DNA from: Eurosta solidaginis
Taxonomy: Eukaryota > Arthropoda > Insecta > Diptera > Tephritidae
Assembly (NCBI RefSeq): GCF_040869045.1
Contig: NC_090323.1
Location: 266,108,392-266,172,391 of the forward strand
Direction: 5' to 3'
Length of the DNA stretch: 64,000 nt
The stretch's first letter is position 1; the number at the start of each line of letters is the position of its first letter. A program made the translations under genes and the position numbers. Positions 25,608 through 39,993 of the stretch are shown here, one piece after another. A model generated the notes under the pieces. The model worked only from the letters and a program-made list of their open reading frames with translations, was not told the origin of the DNA and made no database searches.

Positions 25608-26450
25608 TAAGTTTATTTATTTATTTATTTGAGTATTTAAATTTACAAATTTTTACAGACTAGCATAATATTAAGAGTAGAAAGATCTTAAATGACTAAT
25701 TAGGGTTACATACAAAGAAGTGCAGTCAACACCTGAAGAACTGAAAAACAAATTGAGATCCGCACAAGCCCTCGCAATAGGCGCGTTTACCGCATAGTTG
25801 GTTCTTGCAAAACTGATTTTAAAGGTCTCAAAGTGTCGCAAGTTTTTGCAGGGAACATTGAACTGAATTTTTTCCAGGCGCGATGAACAATCAACAGCTC
25901 CAGAAATTAAGCCAATGATAAACGAGCACGATAAGATCGTTCGTCTATTTACAAGCGTACTCAGTTCAATTAAAAGACATCTCGATTCATATGACGGTAA
26001 AGGATCAGAAAAATTCAAAGAACGGAGAGCAAAACGTAAAAAAACTTTTTGAACTCTCTCGATGCGATTAGAGGGACTAGTATAGGGGTAGTAGTAGAGG
26101 GTCTCCAAATTATAGCTGCATACTACAGTCTTGATCTGTCAAAAGAGCAATAAAGAGACTTGAGGGTGTGAGGGTTAGTGAAAGCTGAACAATTTCTACG
26201 AATAAACGCTAGCATGGCATAAGACCGAGTAATAACGTAGTTGACTTGGTTAGCGAAACAAAATTTGGAGTCAAAAAATACACCAAGTCTTTAGTTTCCT
26301 CTACGGGTTCCAGGGCACAGCCCGCAATACTATATGAAGTCCGTAGAACATTAGCCGATTTAGAAAAAGTCACGTCAGCTGGGACAGAAACTAGTGGACC
26401 TCAATCTGTTTTGCTAGGGATGAAGTCGAAGCTAGTGAAAATTGTGGGGT
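25608..26450 (-). pseudogene. Jockey-like LINE reverse transcriptase fragment, copy 2
   Basis: Minus-strand frames match copy 1: ETKDLG near 26300, DSKF, AMLAFIRRN, TLKSLYCSFDRSRL then a stop, AAIIW, RIERVQKVFLRFALRSLNF, LPSYESRCLLIELS, and an ISGAVDC tail. The 3' end (plus-strand 25608-25632) carries an (AAATA)n-like tail. Frameshifts and the stop show that it is dead. Confidence 0.8.
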
Positions 26451-26544
26451 GATAATTTTAAATAAGTCTATATACCGCATTTATAAGTTTTATATAGGTC
26501 GCAAAATTATGAAAATCATACGTTTAAAGCAAATTATCGTTCTA

Positions 26545-26735
26545 CTCATATAAAAATCGGGCACCTTTTAAAGAGTGGTAATTTTTCATTACCGTGTACT
26601 TTTGCGGACCCGGGTACTTATTTAAAATCGGGTATATTTTTATTATGGGGTACTTTTGACAGCCCGATACTTTTCCGACTTCGGGTACTTTTTAGAACTG
26701 GGTACGTTTTGGAAACCGCGTACGAACACAGTTGA
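26545..26735. repeat. Degenerate GGGTACTTTT array
   Basis: The phrase GGGTACTTTTn, followed by an AAACCC- or CCCG-type spacer, recurs about every 20-25 bases with heavy divergence. Related arrays lie at 41800-42140 and 60120-60560. Confidence 0.6.
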
Positions 26736-26879
26736 AGAGGTAGGATATACTAACACTAATAAGCTCCAATTAATCCAAATGAGAGTTACATACTCGAAAA
26801 CAAACATACATACAAGTAAATATAATATAAGCGTGTTAATTGAGGCAAAACTAATGCACTGTTATTATTAAATGCAAAA

Positions 26880-29800
26880 CCTGTATCTGCCACTGCAGAT
26901 CTAAACAGTTATCAATTCAAACACGCTGTTCAAAAAACCAGAAAATCTGAGAGATCTTCCTGAGCTCCAAAGGAATTTGTATCAAAGCGTTTATGGGTGA
27001 CCAGGGGAACTATTATACATATAGCCGGTTCTACATATCGGTTTATATGGAGTAACATAACCCCGTGTAAGTTGATCATTTCACTTGATTTTTAAATTCT
27101 TTCAGGTTGTATGATAAATTTGAGATTCTTGATATCATCTTCTCTAATGTCTGCTTTGAATACTTCTTTAAAAAAAGTGTTCTAAAACTTCAAGTAATTC
27201 CCATTTCTCCTTACATTTTCTACCATTTTAATTATTGAATTTCCACCCCCCCCCCCTCTCCCATAGAATTTAAATTCAATTTAAATGGAATCTTTAACTG
27301 AAATTGATTGCCTTTTTTTTATACTTCCTCACCTCATTTCCTTTACGAGCTGTTAACGTAAAACGATGTGTGATAAAGCCGACTTAGAGACACACTTCTT
27401 AGAAACTATTAAATAGTATTAAATTTTTATATATATCAACGTTTTCGCCAGATTTGTAATAAATTTAACGTACGTTTGTATGTATGTGTGAATGTCAAAG
27501 CACACTCATACATACTACGTTCTGTCATCGTCAATTTGAAAATTTATCAACATTTAATATTTATGAAATTTCACCCCCTTTTATTCAAAATAGATAATTC
27601 TCAAGTGATTGCAAATAACACAATAACTCTTGAAGTACTACAACAACAAACTCTGAGTTTATCACTAGAAATTATGTATGCATACTTATTTATATCAATT
27701 TATATTCATCGTTTTATACATAAATTAATAAACGACTTGTTGCAATTAAATTTGCTGCTGACCTCACCTCAGCTTAAAAGCCAAACCACAATGAACTACT
27801 TGACTGCTGGGGTTATATATAACAACGTAGATATATGTATGACTAAATCTCGTAAATATGTATGTACATCAATTTTCTAACACTCTATAAAATTATATGA
27901 AATCTCCGCCGCCCGCACATTGCATTTCGTGGAGTTGAATATGTGAAAAAGTTTTAGTGCAAAGACAAAATGACATTAACTTGCCACAAAATGCATTTCT
28001 TCAAAAACTCTTGACACTTGTTTAATGTTATAATAATAATAGTAATAATAATAATAAACAATAATGATAATAAACAATAATGATAATAACAGCAGCTAGT
28101 GGCTGTGTCAAGAAAGAAGTGCCTTCAAGACAACTCGTGTAGCTGCAGCGCACAGTGGGCCCAATTTTTCGTACAAAGCGGTTACATATTGTAAAATTCA
28201 GGAAAATTTTAAATTAAAAACAGTATTTAGATACTGCGGTCAATAAAAATATACAAACAAGTAAGGGTGTAACCGAACATTGTATACTCAGCGCGCGCTT
28301 CAATTGTACAGTTCATTTCAGATAAATTACTTTTCTACATAACACGTGGCACCGCCCACTTAAAAAAGTGGTCTTCCGATCTCCTCTTACAATAAAACTT
28401 GGTAAGTGAAATACTATTTTTCGCTGAGATATAGCTCATTATTCTTTACGACCCTTTTAAACTTATTTTACATAAAATTAGGCGTGGTCTTCAATCAATC
28501 CCGTCCATTGTTTCTAGAAATATTCCTTCTATAAGGAAAATAGTTGTTCTAGTAACGATCCGGTAATGTTTCTTCGAGTTATGGCTTCCGAAACATAGAA
28601 AATTACTTAGTCATAAAAGGGTGACAAAAATTTGAGATTTTTCTTATTTCTTGTTATAATTCCACTTGGGAAAAGGAATAAATGATAATGTGCTTCTTAA
28701 ACAGCATACTGCAAAAGCATTTTAATAAAGAAATTGGCAACAACAATGATTTAACTTTCATATAAGCAAATATTTAAAGTATGTTCTGTACCAAAGTATA
28801 AAGGCACGGAACAAAAAGCAATCGGGAAAAAGTAGTTCAACAGCAACACGTGGCTCTAGTCTAGCTTTGGAGATGTTTACAAGGAATGATCGAAACAGCA
28901 GTCACCTTGTCCGTCCCGTCTGATGTCGCGTTATTGCAATTTTTCCCAAAAATTTTGAAAAATAAAAATTAAAAATTGATTTAAAAATGTTTTCATACAT
29001 TAAGCAAAAACTATTATTCATGGTTAGTTATTGTTGTTTTTTAAATAGCCCAAACAAATTGAACATTTCAAAATTATGTTGCTTTTCACTAGTCTCAAAG
29101 GCTAATTTTGGTTTATTTCTGCAGACTTCAAGTCCACTGTGCAGCGGTGGCTGTGCTTTGATGCTTTTGTGGCTTCACATACTTAACCTTTCAAAGCATG
29201 AATATAAGAATATGTATTAGAGTGCTTAACTCACACCTTTTCTTGGATATTTGATTGTTTTTTTTTTTTTTTTTGTAATAAAATGAAATCTATCTATACA
29301 TAACCTCGACACTGCCTAGGTAGATCTGCCCTTAAAATAATTCACTTGTTTAGCGATATAAGTATGTATGGTCCCAATGAGTGCGTCGAGTAAATTACCA
29401 ATTCGTTTGGAAATATAAATAAAGCAGTTTTTACAGTACATTGGCTGGTCGACTATCGGCCTTTCTCACTAATTTCAGCCCTTCTGATTTGATCAGGACA
29501 AAACTACAAAAAACTAGATAGGAGGTTTGAAAAGCGCCTTATACCACAATTTTCTTAGAGGAAAAACCCCCGTTTAAACTGAAATCAGAGAAAGATAGGG
29601 AGCTTTTGAAAAAAAATTGGAGTAGAGTTAAAAAAGTTATATCCCAGAAATAAGCAAATACTGTTTGAAAGCTCTTATATTCGCCTAAGCTGAATATTGA
29701 ATCAAATTTTTTATTTTTAGTCTTATTTTCGAGATATTATTTAAAAAAGCTTCGAAAATCACGTTTTCCGGCCATATTCTATATGCGAAAGTCAATTTCA

Positions 29801-32500
29801 ATTAAAAATCAATACACACCGTTTGAAACCACAATCTTTATAGTCACAACGGCCGCTTCACTTTTCCCAATATTTACTGCTAATTATTGATTAATACATT
29901 TTATACTCTATACTGGCGACAAAAGCAATGCGTGTAGCATACTTTCAGGTAAATTTTCTTATATTGCCTTTGTAGTTGAATAACAGGTGGAGTAGTCGAT
30001 ATAATTTCTTTCAACTTAGAGGTTTTGTCTATTTAGTTTAATATAATATTATTTCGAACTTGCATGGATTGTTTAACCCGCCAACATGCAGCCGTTAGGT
30101 AACTAAATTGCCTAAAACTAGGTTCTAAGTGTTGAATGCCTTTTAAAAAGTCTGGGTCCAAAATTTGACGGGCTGTGTTAAAAATATTCGAGGCAAAATT
30201 CAGCCACTCTATTATACATGGTTTCACATGTTTGTTTGTATATTTCATGTATGCGAGTTCACTTCAGATTTGCTACCACCGCTGATTTGTGGCTTGTGGT
30301 TGTAAGGATATAATATGAAATTATTATTATAACCTAATGCAATTTCATTAAAAGCATTAATAAAGTCAAGTGCAGTGGATTCTTTGTGGTAAATTACATG
30401 GCTTCATTCATTGCAAATACTTAAGCAATACAACTTTGATATAAAATACATTATATTGAAGTGCTGTAGACAGTGAGGTAAGGGGAGAAATAATTGAGAA
30501 AAAATTACTATACAATACATTACATATTTTTAAACACTTAAAGTAGAGTATAATGATATAGGCCTAGTTTTTCAGTGCGAGTTTAAGTTAACTAGAGCTT
30601 ACACCTGCTTTTCTGGCCCCTTAAGTGTGATGAACAGTACAACGGTTATGGTGGTAGGATTAGATGAAGATTTGCTTTAACAACAGCTTCAAATGGCATT
30701 GAAAAATTGAATCTTAGCATAAAAAATGGCAATGTTAAATTGTAGTTACGTTTAATTATGGTTTAAACTCGCACTGCAGAATCAGCCCATAATCAGTTTT
30801 GTTTTCAAGCATCGTTTTTAAAGATTTCACTTTAGAAAGTCATATTTTATAATTCCTCATTTGCTCCTAAAAGACTCGTGAAGGAATCTTTCAACCCTAA
30901 TGTAGCTTAAGTTGTTTCTTAACGACCACTTATCGGCTGATATTATCGTTTTTTAGGATTAAACAGAGCACACTTAATTTCTAATGAACAAATTTCATGC
31001 TTAGACTTTGCCCTTCTTTACTTTAATAGCTTCATCGGGCACTTAATTGATTTGTGCTGCTCTTAAAATAGGACAGTGCCATTCGAACTTTAACAAAATC
31101 ATGTCCCGGAATGAAGACTCATACAAAGATTTACAAATACAGTGCGTTTACAACAAAACCTTTTAATATGGCTCATTAAGTTTAAAACTTTTTGCACGCC
31201 TTACACAACCATAAAAGTGTACAAAAAAATTTTACGTTTCAATACGAAATAATAAATAAGTCAAACGATATCATCAAACATTTGCTCAACACTTTTATCT
31301 TGTGTGCATTACTTACAAAGAAGTTGACTCATTTCAAGTACAACATATAGCGCTCATACGCCACATGGTGATATCCAACATGCAAGTGATTGTGGTTCGT
31401 TGAAGCTGCAAGCGCTTATAGCATATCCTATTATAATATGTACACACACATAGATACATATGTTCGTTTGATAATGCACATTTGTGAGTATGACATTAAA
31501 GCTCATACATTGTACTTTGTGTGTGGTTGTTTATTGGTTGTGAGAGCGCTTATGTAAAACGACCTGTCTTTGTTTCATCCTCATACAATACTATTATGAA
31601 ATCATCTCATCTTAAGACGTTAATATGCTTTGCGGGCATAACCGAGAAGGAAGGTATATAAGTATAAAATCAGGAGGGCAAGTATACACAGACATGCAGA
31701 CATATGGTATCATATGTAATTTGCCATATTGCATCACATAAACAAGAAAAACAAGGCATGTTGGGGTAGCGTTTTAGAGCACACTTGATCGTAAGTCATT
31801 CAATAGCTTCATCATAAGCAAAACTTCCCTTATGCAATGATGATTATTATTATTAGTGCACTCACACCACAAAGGAAAATTGCATATAAATGTGGCTTTG
31901 AGGATGCGTGTTAGCACTTTAAAAATATTATTTATGATTACTTGCCAACTGTAAAATACACAATATTTTAGTAATACAGGCATGAGTTACTAAGGATTAG
32001 GTTGAAGCTTTCAACCGATAAAGATTAAAAATATCATATTTAGGTTTTGATCCCGGTTAGCCACGATTAAGTGGTGTCGCACAGGGGTCAAAGTAAAATT
32101 AAAAATTTTTTTTTATTCCTCCCAAATCTACAATAAGTTAGCAGACATATACATTTTGATTGAAAACGGTTAACATATGTAGTTCAGGGTTTCAAGCTCA
32201 GGCTACCCTATAAACACTCTCGATATATTAAAATTTGTTCTCGAGTAGTGTTTTCCCTGATCGAATGGGCAATCGTATGGAAAAAGTTTACGTTTCTGAT
32301 CGTATGACCGGCAACATTGGTTGTACCACAATACAATTGTATACAATGTTCTTTTGTTTTTTTGTTGGGATGTTATCTTTTATTGTTTTGTATAACTAGT
32401 TTCCCTACGTTGTTTCTGTTCTTGAAGGCAAATCGTATGTTCTTTGTGTACGCTTTGAGTTTTTTAGTTATCTTCTGGGTTATGTTTCTTTAAAATTGTA
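26880..32500 (+). other. Intron 3 segment: no gene identified apart from listed repeats
   Basis: AT-rich intron with a run of about eleven C near 27247, an (AAT)n microsatellite at 28025-28095, and the inverted mini-me-like fragment at 28258. Short open frames lack splice context or family resemblance. Confidence 0.4.
28258..28700 (-). mobile_element. Mini-me-like element, partial inverted copy
   Basis: It starts with the reverse complement of the element 3' end (GGTGTAACCGAACATTGTATACTCAGCGCG) and proceeds through GTGGCACCGCCCACTT and ACTCGAAG-type phrases shared with copies at 7216 and 42322. The 5' half is missing. Confidence 0.55.
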
Positions 32501-32504
32501 ACTA

Positions 32505-32545
32505 GGCCCTGAAGAAGACCACAATAAACGGTCGAAACGTCGGCA
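32505..32545 (+). ncRNA. Hammerhead-ribozyme-like motif (orphan)
   Basis: The boxes occur in order: CTGAAGA (32509-32515, fits CUGANGA), a GACC/GGTC stem (17-20 and 30-33 of this block), GAAA, a self-complementary ACGT, and C at the cleavage position. Stem I can form with 3 bp (GCC with GGC). One unpaired A sits before stem II. Activity is not established. The motif resembles those carried by Penelope-like elements. Confidence 0.45.
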
Positions 32546-33269
32546 ATAAAATAATAAAGGCGTTTTTTTAATTATTTTGACTGGAAACCCGATTATAGAA
32601 AATTATATTTATATGTGGTCTTAACAGAAATGCAGAAGACACAATATAAATACTGCATTTTCCTTAAGCTAAAAGCAAAGTGTGAATTGTTAAGGTATTG
32701 AAATGTGAGGTCGCTTGCTGTAAATTGTAGCAAGCATTCATTTATTTCCGCATCCAATGAATTATATAACAGCAGAAAAGAAATGGCAACAGTCCCCTAC
32801 GTTGAAAGCCAAAGAAAAGTTGTTTTTTCTTTCTATAAAAAACAAATAATTTTTACCAAAGCATAATTTATAAGTCATCTGTGTAGTGTATGGCAAAGCA
32901 GTTGCCAGCAACAACAATAACAACAGCAATGCGCACGACAATTGTCGGCGTCAAATAAATTGGAAATGAAAAGCGAAGCGAAGCGCTTTGTCAGTTTATT
33001 TTCATTTCACACGTTTACGCCTTTCTACGTTTAATTTATTTTAACTTTTTTTTTCATTATGTAAGTTGTTTTTTTTTTCATAGCTGTGCTGTCAATTAAG
33101 TTGACTGCACAAGGTCAATGATGGCCGCGAGGCCTGCTTTGAAAGCATTTTGTTAAATTATAGAAAAGAAAGGATTTTTATATAAATGTATGAAAAAAAA
33201 GGTTTTATGCTTATTTTAGTGTTGAACATATCAAAAAAACATTACTTTAACAAGTTGTATGACCTAAAG

Positions 33270-33430
33270 GAAACATAATATAACATAACATAACATAACA
33301 TAACATAACATAGCATAACATAACATAAAATAGCATAACTTAACATTACATAACATAATATAGCACAATATAACATAAAATAACATAACACAACTTAATG
33401 TATTATAACACAAGCTTACATAACATTACA
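33270..33430. repeat. (ATAAC)n microsatellite
   Basis: About 150 bases of five-base repeat TAACA/CATAA with increasing divergence to the right (AGCATAACA, CACAATATAACA). Simple-sequence DNA. Confidence 0.9.
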
Positions 33431-36400
33431 ATTATAACAATGTGAACCGTATGGTCGACGCTACTTTCCCAGATTTTAAGAACAAATTAATGGTGACTTA
33501 TAACCATAACCAGATAAAACAGCTGATTGAACCTACCTTATGGAAATCAATGTAATTGATTAATGGTGCCATACCATAACGCTAACGCTATAACCATATC
33601 ATAGCCAGCCAATTGGTTTTTGGCTTCTCGCCATATCCATAACCTAAAAATATTTGAGTTGGTGAATTTAATAACTTTTCGTATATTTTATTCATTGCTT
33701 TGGATACGTTAGGACTAAGCTACTTACTTTTTGTGGAATGGGTTTGTAATTTTTTGCATTTTCTTCATTTTTATGAAATTTTCACGATTTTTAGGTTAAG
33801 GCACCATTAATAGATCACATTGGAGATGGTTATGGATATGGATATGGTAATGACTATAGCGTTAGGGTTAAGGAAGTTTAATTAGGCCTTTAAGGCGATA
33901 GGTCGGGACCATAGGCACCAAGACTTCCCCAGGACACACGATCTAGGTTTGCGCCATCTAGGCCGACTCATTGCTGACACCCAGAGTGGCGCCCTGCGTC
34001 CTAATATATTTCAAAATCGCGGAATTCAGTTGTAACGGGTTAACCGGAAAGACAACGAAGAAACCTTTTTTCATGAGAACGCATTTTATACGTATCGCAG
34101 TATCGCCAAGTTAACTGATAGAACGGAGTTCCAAATTCGTTATCATAAAAATTTACTTTCCTCCTATCACCACCATATAATCCTCAGCGTTTTTATCGAA
34201 GACAGGATATTACAGAGCAAATATTGATCTCACTTCCGTTAGAGGACTCCCATGACGATTCCTGAGTGTTAGCATCTATTAGATATGACGAAGGTCTGAT
34301 CATACAACAACAGCCGCTTACAAACATGATTAGCCTCTAAATGTCAATCATAACTTTGCATAATCACATAAATATTTCGAATAACTATTAGTAAGAACTT
34401 TCGAAAGTATTTATTAAAATAGTGACTTAGATTCAGAGCAGTGAAAGTTATGCAACTTAATTTGTAAAACTCTGCCAAGTCACTTGGATGCACGCACACA
34501 ATGCATTGAGCAAACGATTTAAAGAATAATTAAATATTTAAAACAAATCGAAAACAGAAGAATATGTCCCATATGCATAAATTATGGAGGCACACGAGAT
34601 TGAAATCCTAAAAGTATGCTATGTTAAAAGTATATTTTCCGTATTACAATGAAATGTCAGACATTTGCATGCGATCACCCTAAAACCAACTTTCTTACAA
34701 CGTTAACAACAATGAGTAAACATATTTACATACATATATGTGTGCGTGCTCTTGAGCTGCAAATAAAGCTGTATTGTTTCAACAACATACACGCACATTC
34801 ATGCAAAAGTATATATGTAATGGTAAAACAACACCGAGATAAATATGCACGTTTGGTGGCATGGAAAAAATCGGTAACTTTTAAAATTAATATGTTGCCG
34901 TAGCCTAAAGGTGGCTGCCACCACATAAACAACAATGACACAACTCTTAACAATACAAAAAACAAAAAATAACAAATGTCAAACGCTGCAAAGATATAAT
35001 AGGTAACACAAGTGTATGCAACAGTTTTGTTTTTACTTTTTTTCTGTTTTTTATATGCAAACTTATACTTATTTAAGCCACAAATTTCTTTGCATTTGAC
35101 ATGACGCATATGCCTCGCAGTGTAAGCATGTATTGGTGTATTGGCACAGATCTGACACCTTTGCTGCTTGTGCTATATTTTGCCTTCACTTTGTCCATTC
35201 TTTTTATCTGTCGCTTTTTTTGTGTCGCTCTTTTAGTGCTGTTGGCAAAGCTTTCACTTGGATATCCGGAGCTTAAAAGGACTTGATGCTGTTGTGATTA
35301 CAAACACATTCGTACAATATGTAAAAAATTATTGCTCGATCTGAAAGCTGCAGTGTAGCCAATATAGGTGAATAACTAATAGATCTTTAGAAAAGGTCTA
35401 AAGAATTAAATAAACGGCAACTTTTTTATATCAATTAAATTTGGCCAATGCGCGTTAGTATCATAAATCGAAATGCACAAAACGCGTGGAAAAAAAAACG
35501 AGAAATGTGTAATATTTTAAGCTTTGGCAAAAATAAATCAACTTTGATTTATCATGAGGTTTGAAGAGCTCGGTTCGTAAGGATGTTACATAGACCAAAT
35601 GTTGGCATAGAATAACCAAACCTTGTCCGATGACCAAACGGAAAAACCCTTAAAAATACCTCAGTCCTCTTTTCAAATACTATATTGTTTCTAGAGAACC
35701 GAAACTTGTTAAACTTTCCACAGCTCGGACCTTACTCTGACCTACGCATAGCACGAACATAATATGTAAAAAAAATTTATGTATATGCGAGCGATACCAA
35801 AAGCCAATGAACTGTAAGTAACTCATTTTAAGCTAAGAGTCTTCTCTTTTTAGTGATAATACTTACTTAATTAGTCAAATGCCTTAAGACTTGCACATAA
35901 TTTTTAATACTTTGCAGTTCCTAACTGTCTTTCCTACTTAGCATCTTGCCCAATCAGATCTATCTATTATATTTGCGTTCCCTTGTCAGCTCATACACAG
36001 AAATGGTAATGTGCTTTACTGTGCGGTACTATAATGTATTACCGTATTTTAATGTAGAGTGTATTGCACCTTAGTCTAATGCATAATCACCAGCTCTTTT
36101 AAGTAATTGAATGTACAGTTATGTACTGTACTGTACGGTAGATACTAAAATGTACATGACTGAGCCGTACAATATTATTGCAAAAGTCGTAATTCCTCTG
36201 GATGACTATGGTGCTGTGCTGTCAGCATGCTTTAGATAAGGTGAAACATCCACTTCTCTTCCTCCTCATTTCAATAATTCCTAATAATGAAATTCGCAGG
36301 AGATAAACCAGTGGTAGTTCTTTATATTCATTTCAGATAATTTCCTTGCCATCTACTCCGGCAATTCACGCCCTTCGAAATTGCTGTGCCCAAGGAGCTC

Positions 36401-38199
36401 AGCAAAGGAATATGCGAAGATTTCCTGCTATCCTATAGCCTGTACCATATCCGATTTTATTAGGCTATTTTCTGATGCTTTTGATCCAAGTACAATTCCG
36501 CTTTAGTTCCCTTTCCCGTTTTTAAGCCTCGCATTTGTATAATATGTACTACTCTACCATTGTATATGCCCTCTTCACTTCGCTCGAACGAAATTAAACA
36601 CTGAAGATGGCACAACGTCGAAATTTTTTAACTCCAAACCGAAACTGACAAGGAATGAATTCAAAAATCGTTCAAAAACAAAATAAATGTGACTCTTACA
36701 TTGTTGAACCGAACCGACACGAAAATATGCAAAGGCACGAAAAAAAAACATTTGTATTTAAACCTTCCTGGGGTGCGCTTTTTGTTGCAGGCCCGCTAGC
36801 CTTTGCACTTTTCAAATTTTCGATTAAGTTCTCTTTTTGTATAGCGCGTTCCACCATACCATAGATGATCTACCGCGACGGTCATCGGTTTCTCCCGAAG
36901 AAGGCTCTTTCAAAGGAATAATACATTGACCATTTGCTTTCAAGTTGGAATGGAAAAGTAAGCCAGGAAATGTTTTTTCACAAAACACATTTATCGTTGC
37001 GCCGTTCAGTCCCACCCAAGTTAACGGCCGCCCGTTTTATGTTGCGCATTGAAAAATGCCCCAAAGTGCCTTCTGGTATGATCAATATCATTAGATCGTC
37101 AGCTACTGCTGCTCATTCTTGGGCGAAATCACATTAAAATAACAGCATATCAGTTGACTGACATTCAATATCGTCCTAATTCTGGTACACATGTTTGGAT
37201 TCTCGTACACGAGAGGAGGTCGGGCACCGGTAAAATAGCAACCAGTTATCGCGATTATCGCTATATAAACTTTGGTAGCACTTAACAAAAAGTCGTCGAA
37301 AAAATCTCACGGTTTATGGAAAAAAGTTTGCTAGCTTACTACAAATCTCAGTTATCAAAATATTTCAATCTGAATCTAAAAAATTTTTAAATAATATCCA
37401 AACTAGCTTTAAAAATGAAAGTTTCCAAATGTTTCGATCTAACTCTGATTGTTTTGATATATTTCGATCCATGAGCCATCTGGTGCATCCCTTTACGTTG
37501 TTTTGTCATCGTGCTCAAATACTCCAAATTTCAACCCCAAATCGACAGAAAATTTCCCTCAAAGTTTTTCTCGAGATTTCACAATTGAGGCTGTAAAATG
37601 TTTGTTGGGTGTCAATTAAAAAAATACGTTTTTTTACCTTCGCAAAAACACGTTTGCCTTTATGCGCGTTATTGTGTATTTTGTTGTTATCACTCTTTTC
37701 TGGCTTTTGTTCGCAGAGCACGTTTACAGGATAGAAAATGCAGGATGCAGGATATGCTGGCTGTCGTGGACAAAAACTGTTATGCGTGCAAAATAGTCGA
37801 AACTGTTATTACTTTTGCAAATAACTTTTTCTCCACTCCACTCAATTTTGACGCAATGCTTGTTGTTGCATTATATTTGCATTCTAGTGCATTTCATTCG
37901 TAAAATTTTGAGGCGTATTTACTTAGTAGGCCGCATTGTATGACATCCCACAGGTGAAAAGCGACAATTGTGTTACACTTTTCGAAAGCTAAAACAATGC
38001 AAATGATTTTGCAATCAAGATAAATTAAAGGAAACTTCAAAGTTAATGTTTAATAGTTTTTTGCATAATTTAAGAAAAATGTTTAAAATATTTCAAAAGA
38101 GCAATTTCAACTTTAACAATAAACAGTTAAAATTTAGCCGCAAGAGAATCCTGAACTTCAATTAACAAGCTATTTACCTTATGTAAATGTTTATCATAT
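33430..38199 (+). other. Intron 3 segment: no gene identified
   Basis: The stretch 33890-34280 is somewhat GC-richer, with a broken frame including LPLEDSHDDS that faintly resembles the LINE tail at 39900. A degenerate hammerhead-like core (CTGAAGA, TGGCACAACGTC, GAAA) lies at 36601-36624. Otherwise I see nothing. Confidence 0.35.
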
Positions 38200-38764
38200 T
38201 GTGACGAATATTAGTGACACTAAGTGATACGTCACTAGTCTGATGCTAAGTAAATGAAGCCACAACAACAATAAAGCAGACAGTGACTTGTATCTACATA
38301 AACGAATCAATTATTATGTCTACATATATGTACGTACACGCAGCGGAGAGAGACGCACAAACACATGCGTATATCTTATCTGAGATACTCCCAAAAGTAG
38401 GCAGTCGTCTGTGGAAGTATCACTCACATATACACGCGCATATGAGAAGCTATACACGTGCATCTGTAGTTATGTTATAGTTGGTAATTTTATAGCTGGT
38501 AAATAAGTAGGAAATTCTAGAAATAGAAACGACTAGAAATATGTCAACGAGGAAACCAAATAGTATAAAAGCAGCACCAGCTGGGGCACGACGAATCAGT
38601 TTGTTTTAAGCACGCTATCTGTCGAGCGGTAGAAGTGTTATTGTGAAGTACTTTAATAAAGGCCATTTTGCATTATTGAATAGTGGAGTTATTATTCAAG
38701 AGTTTAGTCATTCGATCGTTAGTAGAAGGTTGCAGATAAGAGGAATTGCACTAAATTCGTTACA
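38200..38764 (+). mobile_element. Solo LTR of a Ty3/gypsy-type retrotransposon
   Basis: The element begins TGTGACGAAT and ends ATTCGTTACA, which are inverted copies with one mismatch. It is flanked on both sides by ATAT (38196-38199 and 38765-38768), a 4-bp target duplication. Inside are TATAAAA at 38564-38570, an initiator TCAGTT at 38596-38601 and AATAAA at 38655-38660, the promoter and polyadenylation layout of an LTR. No internal coding region is present, so recombination between two LTRs removed it. The clade is inferred from the 4-bp duplication. Confidence 0.75.
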
Positions 38765-38854
38765 ATATGACTAACCTGTAGCGAATCGCATTAGTACCGA
38801 GCTAGTGCAGAACTATTGTATTAAGACAGGCTACTAAATATAATTCTGTCCCCT

Positions 38855-39993
38855 TGCAGTGCCCTCAAATAACACTTTTAAGGCCCACAGATCGATGAGC
38901 TTTGTAACAAAATAAACAGCTATCTCCCTGATATCTACAGTTTCTTCGCCTCGCGAAACTTGACATTATCACTGACCAAATCATCGGCGACCTTATTTAC
39001 GACATGGGCGCGTCAAATGTCGACCACATTGAACATCCACGTCGATGGCATCACGCTGCTGACTGTCTTACACCCTAAAAACTTGATGCGACGTTAGATC
39101 AGGATCTACAGAAAATGCAACCGCAACTGCACCGAAAATACAGAGCCGTAATAAAATCCTCAAATCTCTTGCCGGAAACACTTGGGGTAAAATAAAGAAA
39201 TGCTCACCACCGCTAACAAAGCAATTGGCCGGCCGATTGCATGCTACGCGTCTCCGATATGGTCGCGAAGCTTAAAGGTTACTCACTGGAATATAATACA
39301 GACCTGCCAAAATACTGCCCTCGGAACTGCGTCGGGTGTCTTCTTATGTCCCAAGAACACCATCTACACAATGAAGCATGAGTACTCCCCATTAGGGAGA
39401 GAAATGAAATACAAAACAAACAGTTTCTGTTGAATACTCTCAAACCTGGTCATCCCAACGGACATCTGATTGATGAGGCTACATTGCCCAGGAGCTTAAG
39501 GGGTCATGTCTGTAAGCATTATTAGGAAATACGCCACCTGAGAACACAGACGTGTGAAGCAAAAAAGCACAAGAAGGTCCTCAGTGATATACATAAACAG
39601 GTGTCGGACCTCTATGCCAGGTATTGCCCGGTGAGTCCTGTACTCAGAGAACAATACCCAAAACTTGCAGAAGAGGAAGGCACACTCCCTAGGGAACCGC
39701 GAATCACTGTAGCTCAACTTTTATCTAGATACTGTATCTGGTTAAACTCTTGCCTATCCAGAATCAACCTCCACATACAAAATGTATGCCCTCTTGCAAT
39801 GTGTCCCCACATGACACCAACCATCTTTTCAACTGTAATGTGCAAACAACGCCTCTAACACCCCTCTCATTATGGTGCACCCCTGTTGAAACAGCAAGTT
39901 TCCTTGGACTCCCGTTAGAGGACATTGATGGCAATTTTGTGATTGGTCGCACCTATTGAATGGGGCGAAGCACTGCTACAACAACAACAACAT
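38855..39993 (+). pseudogene. Jockey-clade-like LINE, 3' part of ORF2 with (CAA)n tail
   Basis: Broken plus-strand frames read, in order, SFFASRNLTLSPTKSSAT, HVDGITLLTVLHPKNL, AIGRPIACYASPIWS, and LREQYPKLAEEEGTLPREPR, then CNVSPHDTNHLFNC with a CxxxH-type end motif, and ETASFLGLPLEDIDGNF. The tail is ACAACAACAACAACA at about 39970-39985. This is the fingers-to-tail end of a LINE ORF2. Several frameshifts make it inactive. It lies about 90 bases right of the solo LTR. Confidence 0.8.

Noticed and set aside
33270..33430. Possible CRISPR-like regular repeat
   Set aside because: Plain five-base microsatellite without spacers; eukaryotic context.
34649..35286. Overlapping small frames on both strands
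   Set aside because: No splice sites, family resemblance or codon signature; ordinary AT-rich intron.
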